Below are positions 21,195-32,049 of a DNA stretch of 64,000 nucleotides, in pieces. A model generated the notes under the pieces. It did not search any database, was not told the DNA's origin, and worked only from the letters and a program-made list of their open reading frames with translations. Numbering within the stretch: position 1 is the stretch's first letter; each line of letters begins with the position of its first letter. Both the position numbers and the translations under genes were made by a program. Source of the stretch: Gelatoporia subvermispora B (lineage: Eukaryota > Basidiomycota > Agaricomycetes > Polyporales > Gelatoporiaceae); contig KB445808.1 of NCBI GenBank assembly GCA_000320605.2, positions 496,001 through 560,000 on the forward strand, in the 5' to 3' direction.

Positions 21195-21283
21195 GATTCT
21201 TGAATGTGGGAGTGGCACTGAGACAAGTGTAATGCGTGGTTCAACTGAACCCTGTGGGCACTCTCATCTTTATAACCCATCAC

Positions 21284-21293
21284 TGACTAAGCA
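21284..21293 (-). promoter_or_regulatory. TGCTTAGTCA element upstream of family A copy 5
   Basis: Perfect copy of the shared decamer, 90 bp before the ATG; a TTATAAAG box follows within about 12 bp. Confidence 0.55.
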
Positions 21294-21674
21294 AACACCC
21301 ACGATTGCTTCCGGAGTCTGTGGCACAGAATCAAGCAGCACTGATGTCGCACTTAGTCGTACGACTCGTGCCTAGTCATACTCACCGTCACATTCCACCT
21401 GCGACACCAGCAATTATCCTGAAGGAGACCTACGCCCGCATCATTTTCTAGCGGGAATCTGGAGATATGCATCCAGGCCATTGCCAGACGTTGTTTTTCT
21501 GCAATTTCTTGCACAACACAGTCGATCTCGCCAGTGCTCCATGATCCAGTCATATTGTTTGAGAAAGCAGAGAGACAGACACAGACCAGCCCTCGGTACG
21601 TGAGAATAGTCCTAAATGTCGTGGATCTCCTTACAGAATATATACGCCATGTGTGCGTATACTGTGAAACGGCA

Positions 21675-22939
21675 TCAGAAACAACAAAGCCAAGGTGACC
21701 GCTCCTGTACTTCGGGCATGGGCACAGCGGCAATATGCTGGGTGTTCAAGGCATTAGGTTGCGCCGAACGTCCCTGAATCAGTGAACAACAACGTACCAG
21801 TCTTCGTCTACCATACGCGACGTCGGCTCTGGCGAATCTTCCCCGTGGCGGGCTCGCAATATCAGACTGAGGTGAGCCCTCTGAAGACGTTTCGCGGGCG
21901 TTGAAGGCTTTTATGACGTCAACTTGCACCGCAGCCACGTCTTTCTCTGAGATTGGACTACTAGTTTCAGAGTGCTCCTTCTGTCTGGTACAAATCGCCA
22001 TCTGCGGGGCCATCATCAGGACGCAGTTGAATAGAGCCTGACGGAACTCACTGGAGTATTCTCTTTGCGATGCGAAAGACGCTGCCAGAGTTTTCTGGAA
22101 GCTTGTCTACACTCTTCTTCGGCCACAATGCCTTCGACTTCTTCGTCTATCTGCTGTCGAGGCGTCATGAATCTGTCCATATCTGGAAGCGCGACTGTAG
22201 GAAGGACCACTGAGCTTGGTGCGCTCGGTTTATTCTGGGTGTCACTATGCTGTGTTCCCACATTGGGAGCATCAGGGCGCAATGTGCGGCGAGGATCCTC
22301 TTCATTCACCCAGTCCAAGGGGTCATCACGGGTGTATATGATCGTTGAGACTGACGAAGGCGGAGGTTCAGTGGGGACGACTACAGTGCCTTCCCTCAGG
22401 GAGGCCCTTTGGCCCTGGTAGAACTTTACGAGTTCTATGACCTCCTGCGGCTCCTTTTCCTGTTCGGATTTGTGGATACCGCTCTCGGAGAGAAGCTCCT
22501 GCCACTCTTTGGGCAGACCAGTGAACTCCCCTGCGGAGGAATTGAAGCCGACATGAGTAAGATGGACGGGATCATAAGGTGTACTGGTCTCAGGCCGAGT
22601 GCTCCTTGAAAAGAAATTGGACATGGTCCTGAGCAGGCCCTTCTTCGATGATTGCTGTGATGGCGGGGGGACGCCAGTAAAGCTTATCACATCTAGGGAT
22701 GGTGGTCGATCACGCTCGATAATGTAGGAGATGGTTTCGGGAGGAGATGCCGGCCTAGCCAAGGTGACGACCGGAGCGGAGGCAGGAGCCTGCGACGTCG
22801 ACTGCCCGCTCGGTACACCAAGAACCCGGTGGTTTTCAGCGGCATCGACGTAGAGGTTGGCCATGGCTAAAAGATCGTTGTATTCCTCGATTGGCTCGCC
22901 GGATGGTTGCTGGTGTCCAGCAATGATATCGGAGGCCAT
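21675..22939 (-). CDS. CRIB (p21-binding) domain protein without a kinase domain
   Basis: Two exons (22939-22052 and 22001-21675) give 404 residues. The CRIB/PBD motif is at about 135-175: STPYDPVHLTHVGFNSSAGE, followed by FTGLPKEWQELLSESGI. It has the expected I/L-x-P-like start, the conserved His-x-x-His-like spacing and the Gly-Leu-Pro-x-x-W segment that binds GTP-loaded Cdc42/Rac. The sequence around it matches the N-terminal half of PAK/Cla4-type kinases. A normal PAK would continue into about 300 residues of kinase, but here a Ser/Pro/Glu-rich exon 2 ends in ERSPWLCCF and stop; no kinase motif is visible in the next 1.2 kb downstream. It is either a small CRIB effector or a truncated PAK. 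The 3' end is the least certain part. Confidence 0.75.
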
Positions 22940-24232
22940 AGTATCTGTGCAGTAGCTATGGCTTGTGGCAAACTACAGTGAACTCGAGAGTACTTTCTTG
23001 GATAAGCGTCTGACTATATGTATGCGGAGGAGATACTTGTGAGGAGTTGCGAAGCTTAATGGGAGCTATGAATGTCCTGGCTGGCAGTCAGGTATGCAGC
23101 TACGAGAGGAAGTGGTGTGTCCAAAAGAATTTCTCACTTCGGTATAGCCGCTGCCGACAGTAGCCTGAGCTGGTGGCAAGCCAGATTCCGTTCTATTCCT
23201 TGGCGGACTGGTACTCATGCACGCTTATCAGGGCTCTCCGGTTTATGACTGCGGAGAAAGCGATACAAAACAACGTGAATTCTTCATGGCATATGCCGAT
23301 GCTGTGAGACCATGAGGCAGCAAACACAGGCAATATGCTGTGTACCCCAGGGTCGCCTCATAGAGTCGACAGGAACGTGCTAGACCCAGTCCGTAAAGTG
23401 GCGCTCTGTGGAGGAGACCTTCCTGTACGGTGCATCATACAAGCCAGTATGTCTAAACCACGCGACGAACGGATCGAAATTGACAACAAGGGAGCAGTAT
23501 CATGAGTCATCAAGGAGAGACTCAGAAATGGACTGTCTCAAGACATTGAGAGAAAAACCTACAGTGCCGAAGGACACCAGTCACAGCCGCCTGGCGCTTC
23601 TCACTGTTCACATGATCGAAATGAATCACGTTTCCAAGGACAACTCATCGGTGCTATCATTGTCCTCAGCACCCACTTGGAATGTAACCAAACTATTGCC
23701 TGCCTAATTCCCTTGACGGTGGGCTGGAATCGTTATGAGTGTCCTGTCGCCTCACACATAACGGAAGCCGCCGAATCATCATCGGAATGCACATATCTGT
23801 ATTGGCGTCGCTCGCTGGCGCAAATTTCATAAGACGCGAAAGGCGCTGGCTGAAGAGTCACTGATTGTATTGGGCTGCGTTCTACAGGAATTCGAAATCT
23901 CGCTTCGTCACTCGGGCGTGTTGGAGGGCCCACGGATGCGGGCATAGACTTGGTTGCTAACCGATTGTCAATGGGGGGTACAACGATGACTATGAAGCGA
24001 ACAACCAGCCGATCGACAGGCTGATAGATGAAGCACACGAAGAGTACTTGCCCATTGATACACTGAACTTACACAAGCCGAAACATTCGTCGAAATTCTC
24101 GAAAGGTCAAAGCCGTCCGGCTTGCTCACTTCGTGTCTTCTGCGATTTTCGACCACCAAAGATATAGTTGGGTCAGAGGCAAATAGTGCTCCCTCGTTAC
24201 TACATGTCTCTGGGAGTTTCTTAACGAGGGTT
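22940..24232. other. Gene-poor stretch
   Basis: About 1.3 kb. No complete gene. A plausible minus-strand exon end at about 24075-24200 (DPTISLVVENRRRHEVSK, then DGFDLSRISTNVSA before a perfect GTAAGT donor) could be an extra exon of the zinc-finger gene just upstream, but I could not join it in frame. Confidence 0.4.
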
Positions 24233-26197
24233 TTATTGAGTCTGACTTTGGCTCCGATAAGGAGCTTGGGTCTGCAACGGCAGTGACCCCATAAAGCCAT
24301 ATCCAAACGATTGCGACGTCAGGTTGGCCGCGAATTGCGACCCTTCAGACGATAACTCACTCCTTTCCTGCGCCCGTGCGCTCGGCTTAGTTACGGGTTC
24401 GGGATCGGCGTACATATCGTCTTCTTCGGGGATCGGCAACATAGTCGTACCCGCGCCATTTGTCACCGGTTGTCCTGGAAGCTCAAGCTTTCCGGACCTG
24501 AATGAGGCAGTTGAGTGTTGAGAGGAGGGAGCCTCTGCAGAGGAGTCTACACTCATCAGATCTAGGATAGGGCATATGATCGAATTGAGCGCTCGACATA
24601 TCACGAAGACTTGGATGTTCACTCACCGGTCTCAACGCTCTGAGTCCCTGCAACCGTTAGCGAGGTCACTCCCGCCGGTAACGCGTTGTCCAGCATGCCG
24701 AACGGAATAGCAGAAGGCTCCGGCGTCCGCCTGGTGGGTGGTCGCCGTCGCGGGAGCGGTGGAGGTGGCGGGCGTGCTGGAGCCTGTGACGGTGTCTTCG
24801 ATCGCGAGCGTAACGTCCTGCCAGCAGTAGGGGGAACGGGCTCCGCTGCTGCCTCAGGCGCCGGTGTCCTCGACTGTGCGCGCGTCATACGTGTAGGGGG
24901 AGCGACGGGAGGCGGGTTCGAGCGCTGCCTACTACGCGTGCGCCTTGGCAGTGGCAATCGTGCCTTCGGTGGAGACGCACGTGGCGGCGGATCAGATGGT
25001 CGAGGGATGTCGTTCGTGTCTTCCGCTGGCGCAGGAAGATTGGCAGGGACGCCTTGCGACATACTGCTGAATGGGCTCTGGTAGGGAGCTTGAGTCTTCA
25101 GAGCGAACGACTGGGGCGACTGGTGCGAAGCAGAGTGTGAACGTGATTGCGAGTTAGAGAGGGATGGAGAAGCCTCGAGCTGCGTCAGTTGGTTCTCCAC
25201 GTCCTGTGCTGATGTCACGGACTCGATGGCAGGGCTACGAGCCCCCGGCGGCTGCTCTGGTGTGAGAGGCGACCGCCATCTAAGACCCCTTGGCAATGGG
25301 AGCGGACTAGAGGGCGCTTGCATCGCTCGCGCACTACGGGTCGGTTGGTAAGATCCCACGGACGAGTTGATTGCACGCGCTACAGAGCCGATCGCATCCG
25401 AGACGAGATGGCACAACGCAGGCGAAACTGGCACTGGGGACGGAACCGGAGTTTCATGAGGTGAGGAAAGCGCTGCAAACGAGGTAAATGAGCTACTGGG
25501 ACGAGGGATTTGGCGTGGAGGTGTCACAGCCCTTGCAGGCAATGAAGCGGGAGACGACGGTGCTGGTTCCGGCGAAGCAGAGGAATCTCTTGATGAAGCA
25601 ATTTCATGGTCGTCGTTCGCAGGTTCTGCAAACTGCAGCAGTGGTGACGGTTCGGACTGAGGCTCCGGAGAAGATGATCTTGACGAGGCAATCTCACGGG
25701 AGTCATGCGTGAGTGCGTGAGGGTGTGGTGATGATCCTCGTGATGGCAATGGAGGCGGCAGGAGTGAAGAACTTTGATCGAGCACCGAGTTTCGCGAAGT
25801 TAGTTGTGAGGGTATGCCGGCCAGGAGACTATCTAAGCATGATGTCAACAGCACATCTCACAGAACAGGGGTCCAAGCCAAGAACACAGAGATCCGCCAT
25901 CTTTCGGCAGGAGCACAAGTTTGTTATGGGGCTTCAAACGACAGAATGAGGGCGAATATGTCTTGTGTACGTGTAGAAATTCCTCCGCATATAGAGCTGA
26001 GAATGTCTCGAACGACACTCACCTGTTGTTCCGCTCTGACCCTCGTGCACCCGCAGATATACACCCCAATCTTTCTCCCGTACTTTTAGGATGTTCTTGA
26101 AATGCGCCTCCTCAACATGGCGCGAGAACTCAAGTGGGTCAGTGAATGCTTGCGGACACCAGTTCCAGTTGCAAGTCCATGTCTCAGGTACATTCAT
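24233..26197 (-). CDS. C2H2 zinc-finger protein with a long disordered Ser/Pro tail
   Basis: Three exons (26197-26023, 25832-24627, 24561-24233), phases consistent, 569 residues. One C2H2 finger is at the N-terminus: Cys in TCNWNWC, then FTDPLEFSRHVEEAH with the two His, followed by a basic stretch. The rest is Ser/Pro/Arg-rich and probably disordered, with DHEIASSRDSS-type repeats, basic patches (LPLPRRTRSRQRS) and a repeated TQAPY motif near residues 300 and 560. A single finger with a long tail suggests a DNA- or RNA-binding regulator in the nucleus (inference). Intron 1 is 190 nt, long for this genome, so a small exon may be hidden in it. The start could also be an in-frame ATG at 26221. 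Confidence 0.65.
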
Positions 26198-26782
26198 GTT
26201 GAATTTGACGGCCAGGAGCAAGCCAGGAGCAGGAATTTGTTCGATGTTCGGGGCTAGGGGCTTGCTTCCAACTTCTCTGATAGAACCTGCCTGGGCCCGC
26301 AGTTTACATGGTAGAGAACAGCAGATATTAAACCACCAGAATGCTCGTGGCTCCGCCGAAATGCCGAGAAGAAGTCAAGCAAGATAAATGTAGCAGTTCA
26401 ACTCTTCCCGTGAACTGTGGCCGCGGCCCCGCACGTGCGGCTGCCGCCAACCCGCCGAGTGCGTGCACGGGGTGAGCGCCTTGAGGTCAAAGCCTGCTCC
26501 TTTCCTTTGTCTGGAATGTCTTGTTCAGGCCCACAACGACGCCTCGAACGCATGTTGGTAGCGACAAAATGCACTGCATTATTTCTGAACCGCACAGCAA
26601 CACTCAGAAGGTCGATGCAACCAACAAAGCTTGCCGGCGTGCATGCGGCGTGCCGCAGCCACAGCTGCAGGCGTCCAACCCGATCGAGCACGTCCACACC
26701 TCTATCTATATAGATCTGTGGCACACCCGTCGCGTATATAAGTTCAGCTTGATGAACCTGGAGACACCCAGCGCTCTGCAGA
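26198..26782. other. Divergent intergenic region
   Basis: Promoter region between the zinc-finger gene (minus) and the next plus-strand gene. TATA-like CTATATAGATC lies near 26705. No gene seen. Confidence 0.4.
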
Positions 26783-29222
26783 ATGCCTAAACGCGCCCCG
26801 ACTCCCCCGCCCAGCGACGATGAGCCCAAGTTCCTCACCGTCGCGTACCCGTACCCGGCACAGGTGTATATGGAACTTGATGAGGATCAGAAGAAGTGCG
26901 CATATTGGATTGCCTGTTGTATTGGTCAGGAGAACATCCTTGCGATCCACCACAAGCCAAGGGTGAGTGCCCCGGTCTTCACGGATCCCTTCGCGATTGA
27001 ACAGATCCTGTCTAGTCGCCCAACATGGTTATCATAGAAGTCAGACGCGATTATCCAGACTTCAGCAGACTCCTTGGAGAACATCGCTGGTCTGAGTTCC
27101 TCAAAAATCCGTCCCAAGATGATCAAGAAAGGGTGTCGCAGGTGTTCTACTGCACTCTCGGTGCGCTGAGACTGGTTCAGAAGAACGGTGAGCCTCGTAA
27201 TATCCCCAGTGGCAACTCTCTCTGAGCATAACAAACAACGAATCCCTTCGGAATAGGGTGGAAGCAGGTCGTCGTCGAGGACTACTGGTTTACCACTAGA
27301 GAGTGGACCGCTACCCGGAAGTAAGTCGATGATCGGCGATTGTGGCGCCCGAGGCGCCCACAACATAGTACTGCTTGCTCATTCCGATACTCATACATAC
27401 TTGTTAGCCTCATCAAGTCCCCATACCCACAGACGCACTTCTGCTCTCTGCGCCCTGAGGATCAGACCGGCTCTCCACTTTGTCGACCTTTGCCCGTCAT
27501 CTCCTTCCCGCCTCCGCCACCCACTCGAGGGCCGCCAGGCGAGTTTCTACTACACCACATATCATACACGTCTGACTCTATACAGTTGGCTCTCCGGAAT
27601 GGCACGAGATGAAGAAGACGCAGGCACTACCACGGGTGACCGTGCCAGTCCGCGAGTCTGGCGCGCTACGCGGTTTGGTAGCACCTTACCCAGCCCGCCC
27701 AGGTTTCGGATCTCCGGGCATCGTTGCCGGAGGCTGGGACACTGAGAATGTAAGCCCATCCAGCGCAAGTCCATCCATCGCTGCTCCGGTCAGTGCCACG
27801 CCTCCTTGTACGTGCTTTCTCAATGTCTTTTGATGCCTCTTCTCACTCCTCCAAGGGGGTGCAAGGCCCACATTGCCCAAGTCCGAACATGTTGCACCCC
27901 CCGGGCTGCGCACGCCGTCAGTCGTGTCTTACGCGGGATCCTCGAACGCGTCCTCGACAGGGTCGTTGGTCCAGAACGTTGGCCCGCCGCCGGGTCTCAT
28001 ACATCCCGCGCGCACGCAATCCGGGGCGCAATCGTCTGCCTCGAGCGACACGGACAGCGTTATCTTCTCTCCGAATCCAGACTACAACCCGTATGCAGAC
28101 CCAGAAGTCCAAGGCGTGGGCTTCGGCACACTGCGACACGCGTTCGTCAATCTCAACGTCGCGGACCATCCTGTAGAGTATGTGGACAACGACGACGAGC
28201 CCGAAGACGATTGGGCCGCGCCGTCCGCACCTGCGTCTGCCACAGTCGAGGCGTATGAGAACCTGTGGGCGGAGGAAGACCACGATGACGAGGCCAAATC
28301 GCTCTGGGCAGACTACGACAAGCCGAAACCTCCGCGTTCCGCAGACTTCGAGTGCCCCGTGCATCAGAACAAATGCAGCAAGGGCATCTGCTCCGAGTAC
28401 GCCAAGGAGAAGAAGCACCGCGAGATCCAAGAGCGCATCCGCGCGGAGCATACCGACGAGCAGGGAAATTGGCGGATACCCGCTCGTCCTCCGAACAAGT
28501 TCAGCCTCCCTGGGCCCCACAAGCCATCGGACTCTGCCAGACGCGGCCCGCGCAAGCAGTCGTACATGCCGCCGCTCGCGGGGCCGCCAGCGCCGTCCAG
28601 GCAGATGCCGCCGCACCTACTCAAGGCCAAGACCGGAGCGAATGTGATCGCGAGCGTAAACAAAGACACGAGTCCCGCAGGGCCCGCACCCAAGCCGGGC
28701 GACCAGTGGGAGCACGTCAGAGGTGCAGCTGCAAAGGCTGCGTCCGCTGCCGCGCCGCAGGACGCACGCTCGGTCGCTTCGAGCAAGTGGGGTAAGATCT
28801 CTGAGGCGCCTTGGGACAATGTGCCTGTTGGATCGCGCCCTACGGCACTGGGTAGGGGTAGGGGTAGGGGCATTGGAAACAAGGCACCTGCAAACTCGGC
28901 GGGAGGGCGTACAGTTAGTGGAGGCTCGGCGAAGGGGGCGTGGGGGAAGCCGCCCCCGTCTCCAACGAAAGCGGCTCGACAGGACGATGCGCGCTCTGTC
29001 GCGGGCAGTGTAACGAGCGCCTGGAGTACAAAGGAGACGCCATGGAGCCGCAGCCAGGCCAAGGCCAAGCCTGCTCCCGTACAGAAAGCCGAGAAGGTCG
29101 AGAGGGAGGAGACCGAAACCCAGAAGAACGTACGGAGCTGGGCAGATGAGATGGATGAAGAAGACACGCGGTCTGTTGCAGCAGAGAGCGCGTGGGGGAA
29201 TATCTCGGAAGGACCTTGGTGA
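26783..29222 (+). CDS. Unknown 711-residue protein with a GC-AG intron
   Basis: Six exons (26783-26962, 27016-27187, 27257-27320, 27408-27538, 27586-27807, 27856-29222), all in phase. Intron 4 (27539-27585, 47 nt) uses a GC donor (CAG|GCGAGT) with a textbook branch site and acceptor (TCTGACTCTATACAG); if it is not spliced the frame stops soon after, giving two apparent genes. The first 190 residues are ordered (YPYPAQVYMELDEDQKKCAY, VVVEDYWFTTREW). The rest is largely disordered: a conserved-looking Cys/His cluster (CPVHQNKCSKGIC) near residue 420, then Lys/Arg-rich sequence, a GRGRGRG box, and three Trp repeats of the type KWGKISEAPW and AWGNISEGPW, the latter ending the protein. The RG box and W-repeats suggest RNA-associated function; this is inference. 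Two separate genes are the alternative. Confidence 0.65.
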
Positions 29223-30774
29223 ATGGTCTTTGTTATCTGTGCAATGTTTTCGATGTGCACTTCCCAAATCCCAGTACGTCAATTTCTCTCAAACTGCCCG
29301 TCGTTGTACCTGTTGTCGGATTTGATATCCATTTCTGTATTGCTACCGCGATCTCGGCGTTCTGTCTTGCGTCATTCATTGCCTTGTCACCGTTAAGTAG
29401 TCCACCGTCGCGCCCTTGTTGTCCTGGTGTCGTGTAAATCCGAACTCAATTGTTCCTACTACGGTTCTGAGCTTCTGCATGTCGACGACGCCGACGCCCG
29501 TCTTTCGCAACGAAGTCACTTAAGCTTCGCAGAATCTACGATAGGTTCTCTCCGTGGTTCTTCAGCCACCTCCGGACGACATTCGGCATGGGACACGCGG
29601 TGGACTCCCCTTTGTCGCCTGTCTTCTCGTACATTGTGTAGCAACAACGGTAGAGCTTCCGTAGATGGTCGTCGCATTTGTCAGGAGAATAGGTATTTTT
29701 GTTGAGGCATGATTGCAGCGCGCAAGCTGCGAAAATCAGATTCCGATTATGACCTTCAGAGACAGTGCTCTTTTGCCGGGGCTCTCACCTTCGGCCTGAC
29801 ATGGTGGATCTGAAGATTCCTGCGACCATTGTATTATGATAGCAATTCTTCCTTGGGACGTAAGTGCATACCTTCGACATGACTGTCGTTGCCCGGGGTC
29901 GTTGTTAGATGATAGTTACTCACTGAGGCCGGCGTTGGAGCTGGGATGACGTGAGTCCTCCGAACGTCGGGCCAACCAAGTAAGTTCGAGCCCTCGATAG
30001 TTTACTCTCTCTTCGACCACAGACTTCATTGTTTTCAGATACGTTGGATCCATCTGGCCCCCTACAGTTGATGAGCAGACACAAAACCAGAAGATATCAC
30101 CGCCTGTACAGGCGGTTTCATCGGGCGGCTAGTAAACGCTCAAATGGTGACCGGCGACACTTCATTAAGAGACGGGCTCTTAGGACTGTTACTCACCTCT
30201 GTTGAGGCTGAAGCCGTTCTGCAGTTCGGACAAGCTCGCTGTTCGTGGAGAATGAATTTTGTGTTTCATGTTTTCGATCCAAGGGCGCTGCCGGGGCGCT
30301 GACTGCGCCTTCACCTCTCCTCTGCGCTTGTCCCTGACCGAAAGCGCCAGATCCTATGCGCTGTCGTCTAGCTGTCCTACGTCCACCAAGCATATCTTGC
30401 GATATACATCTTCACTTGTCACCACTTCCAGGATAAAACAACGTGTTCCACAGATATGCTCATCTACGTCGGTGCTAATGAAGGCTATGACAGAGGCCAA
30501 TCCTCCTAAGCAATGGAAGCAAAATGAAACATTCCTTAGTGAATGGTCTCACCCCGGATAGAGAGTGGCGATGAAGGTGTTGCGACAAGCAGTCATTTCA
30601 TATCATCTGGATATCGCGGGCTTGATTCGCGAGTCACACTGCCCATCGTCGTCGGCCACACCTCACTCTCCTTCGTAAATGATATCGTGACCAACGGGAA
30701 TTAGTTGGCATGTATGCATACTCTTCTCGCTGTCGCGATCGCTAACACAGTTCTACCCCTTTCAGGCTAGTCCG
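29223..30774. other. Long region without a resolved gene
   Basis: About 1.55 kb. An acceptor-like pyrimidine tract and CAG (ending at 30765) directly precede the next coding exon, so part of this region probably holds 5' exons (signal peptide and ectodomain) of that gene. I could not find an exon that joins convincingly. Confidence 0.4.
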
Positions 30775-31848
30775 ATGGGTCCAGGAGCACTCACAACGAC
30801 TATTGCGCTCACGATCATCGCTGTTGTCGCTGCTTTTGTGGGAGGTGTCATCTATTATCGGAGAAGGCAGCCGAAGCAGTTGAAGGGTGACGCAGAGGAG
30901 AAGAGCGCCTTCGCAACTGCCTGGGAGACTGAGACTCCCTTCCTGAATCCTTGGGAGCACGGCATTGGGCACGCTGAGCGGCAGGCATCTGACTCGATAG
31001 AAGCAAGTTCTTCCAGTACTCGCCAGGTCCCTCTTGCACCTGTCCAACTGTGCCCCAATAGGCTGGGTGACGTCTTCTGGTCTACCAAGGTGCAATCACC
31101 GACCTCTGAGCAACCCCCTCAGTTACACATATCTTCGCCGCCACATAACGAGGACATATCGCGTCAATCACGGCCACTTACACACGTATACCGCTCTGCA
31201 TCAGGGTACTTTCGTGTGGGCTCAGCTCGCGCGCCACGGACGCACACTAGAGACTTGTCGGAAACGAACGGTCTTGAGCAGCAAGTACCCCGATTACGCA
31301 TGCCTCTACCCGAGGTGCGCACCGGGCAGCGCCCACCATCACTCAGCCCGGGTGCATCCACGCCAATGCTCACGCGCAACCCGTTCCGCACCGGACGCTG
31401 GACCTCGCCCGCGGATCCAGCGCTCGAAGAGCTCGAGGAGACGCTCGCATTCACGCCGACGACGTCTGACCGCTCGAGCTCATTCAAGGCGCACGGGTGG
31501 TGGCCCAACCTCCTCGCGGACCGCTCGCCGTGGAGCAGCGTGCTAAACGCAGTCATGTACGCTCCACGCCCTGTAGGCTCGCCCGAGCTGCTCGTGCGCG
31601 ACCCGGACGCGTTCCATGGGAGCCCGACACTACGCAGGGCAGTGAGTGCTGAGGAGAGGGCGTCGTATGCGAAGGTGCATCGCAATGTGTCGGGCGGTTC
31701 GGTGGATAGTGTAGGCCAGGTGCGACCGTTGCCCACGCCACCGCGGTCGATGCTGCCGCCGTCGAGAACGCTGTCGTTATCACCGGGATTGTTGCCACCT
31801 CCACCAACATTGCCTCCCTCTCCGTCAGTGCAGGCACCCAACGCATGA
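30775..31848 (+). CDS. Single-pass membrane protein, C-terminal cytoplasmic region (5' end uncertain)
   Basis: Open from an ATG at 30775 for 357 residues. A transmembrane helix (TTTIALTIIAVVAAFVGGVI) lies at residues 6-26 and is followed by YYRRRQPK, a stop-transfer signal, so the long Ser/Pro-rich tail should be cytoplasmic. Fungal proteins of this shape normally carry a secreted Ser/Thr/Cys-rich ectodomain before the helix. Here the coding sequence runs straight upstream of the ATG to a splice acceptor (CCCCTTTCAG), so the true protein probably starts in an upstream exon that I could not place. The tail has repeated Ser/Pro motifs and a Pro-rich end (LPPPPTLPPSPS). Confidence 0.65.
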   Translation: MGPGALTTTIALTIIAVVAAFVGGVIYYRRRQPKQLKGDAEEKSAFATAWETETPFLNPWEHGIGHAERQASDSIEASSSSTRQVPLAPVQLCPNRLGDVFWSTKVQSPTSEQPPQLHISSPPHNEDISRQSRPLTHVYRSASGYFRVGSARAPRTHTRDLSETNGLEQQVPRLRMPLPEVRTGQRPPSLSPGASTPMLTRNPFRTGRWTSPADPALEELEETLAFTPTTSDRSSSFKAHGWWPNLLADRSPWSSVLNAVMYAPRPVGSPELLVRDPDAFHGSPTLRRAVSAEERASYAKVHRNVSGGSVDSVGQVRPLPTPPRSMLPPSRTLSLSPGLLPPPPTLPPSPSVQAPNA

Positions 31849-32049
31849 TGCCTAACGGGGGGCTCATCGGATGGATGTCCCTCTGAAACAGATGTGAGTT
31901 CATTTTTGTACTGTTGTCCTCGTTTTGTCTGACTAGATCTTCCAGTTCAAGTAGTTGTACAGAGACGTTTAGCCAGGACTCATATTGTATTGTATCTATG
32001 GTTGCACCAAGATGACATGGTCCAGAATCCCAGGTGGTGCCGAACCGGT

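Noticed and set aside
23968..24306. Extra 3' exon of the zinc-finger gene (DPTISLVVENRRRHEVSK before a GTAAGT donor)
   Set aside because: The frame does not match the preceding exon, which already ends in a clean stop; left as an uncertain note only.
29192..29705. Possible signal-peptide exon (AISAFCLASFIALSPL) for the membrane protein at 30775
   Set aside because: No donor/acceptor pair joins it in phase, and no Cys-rich ectodomain exon was found between.
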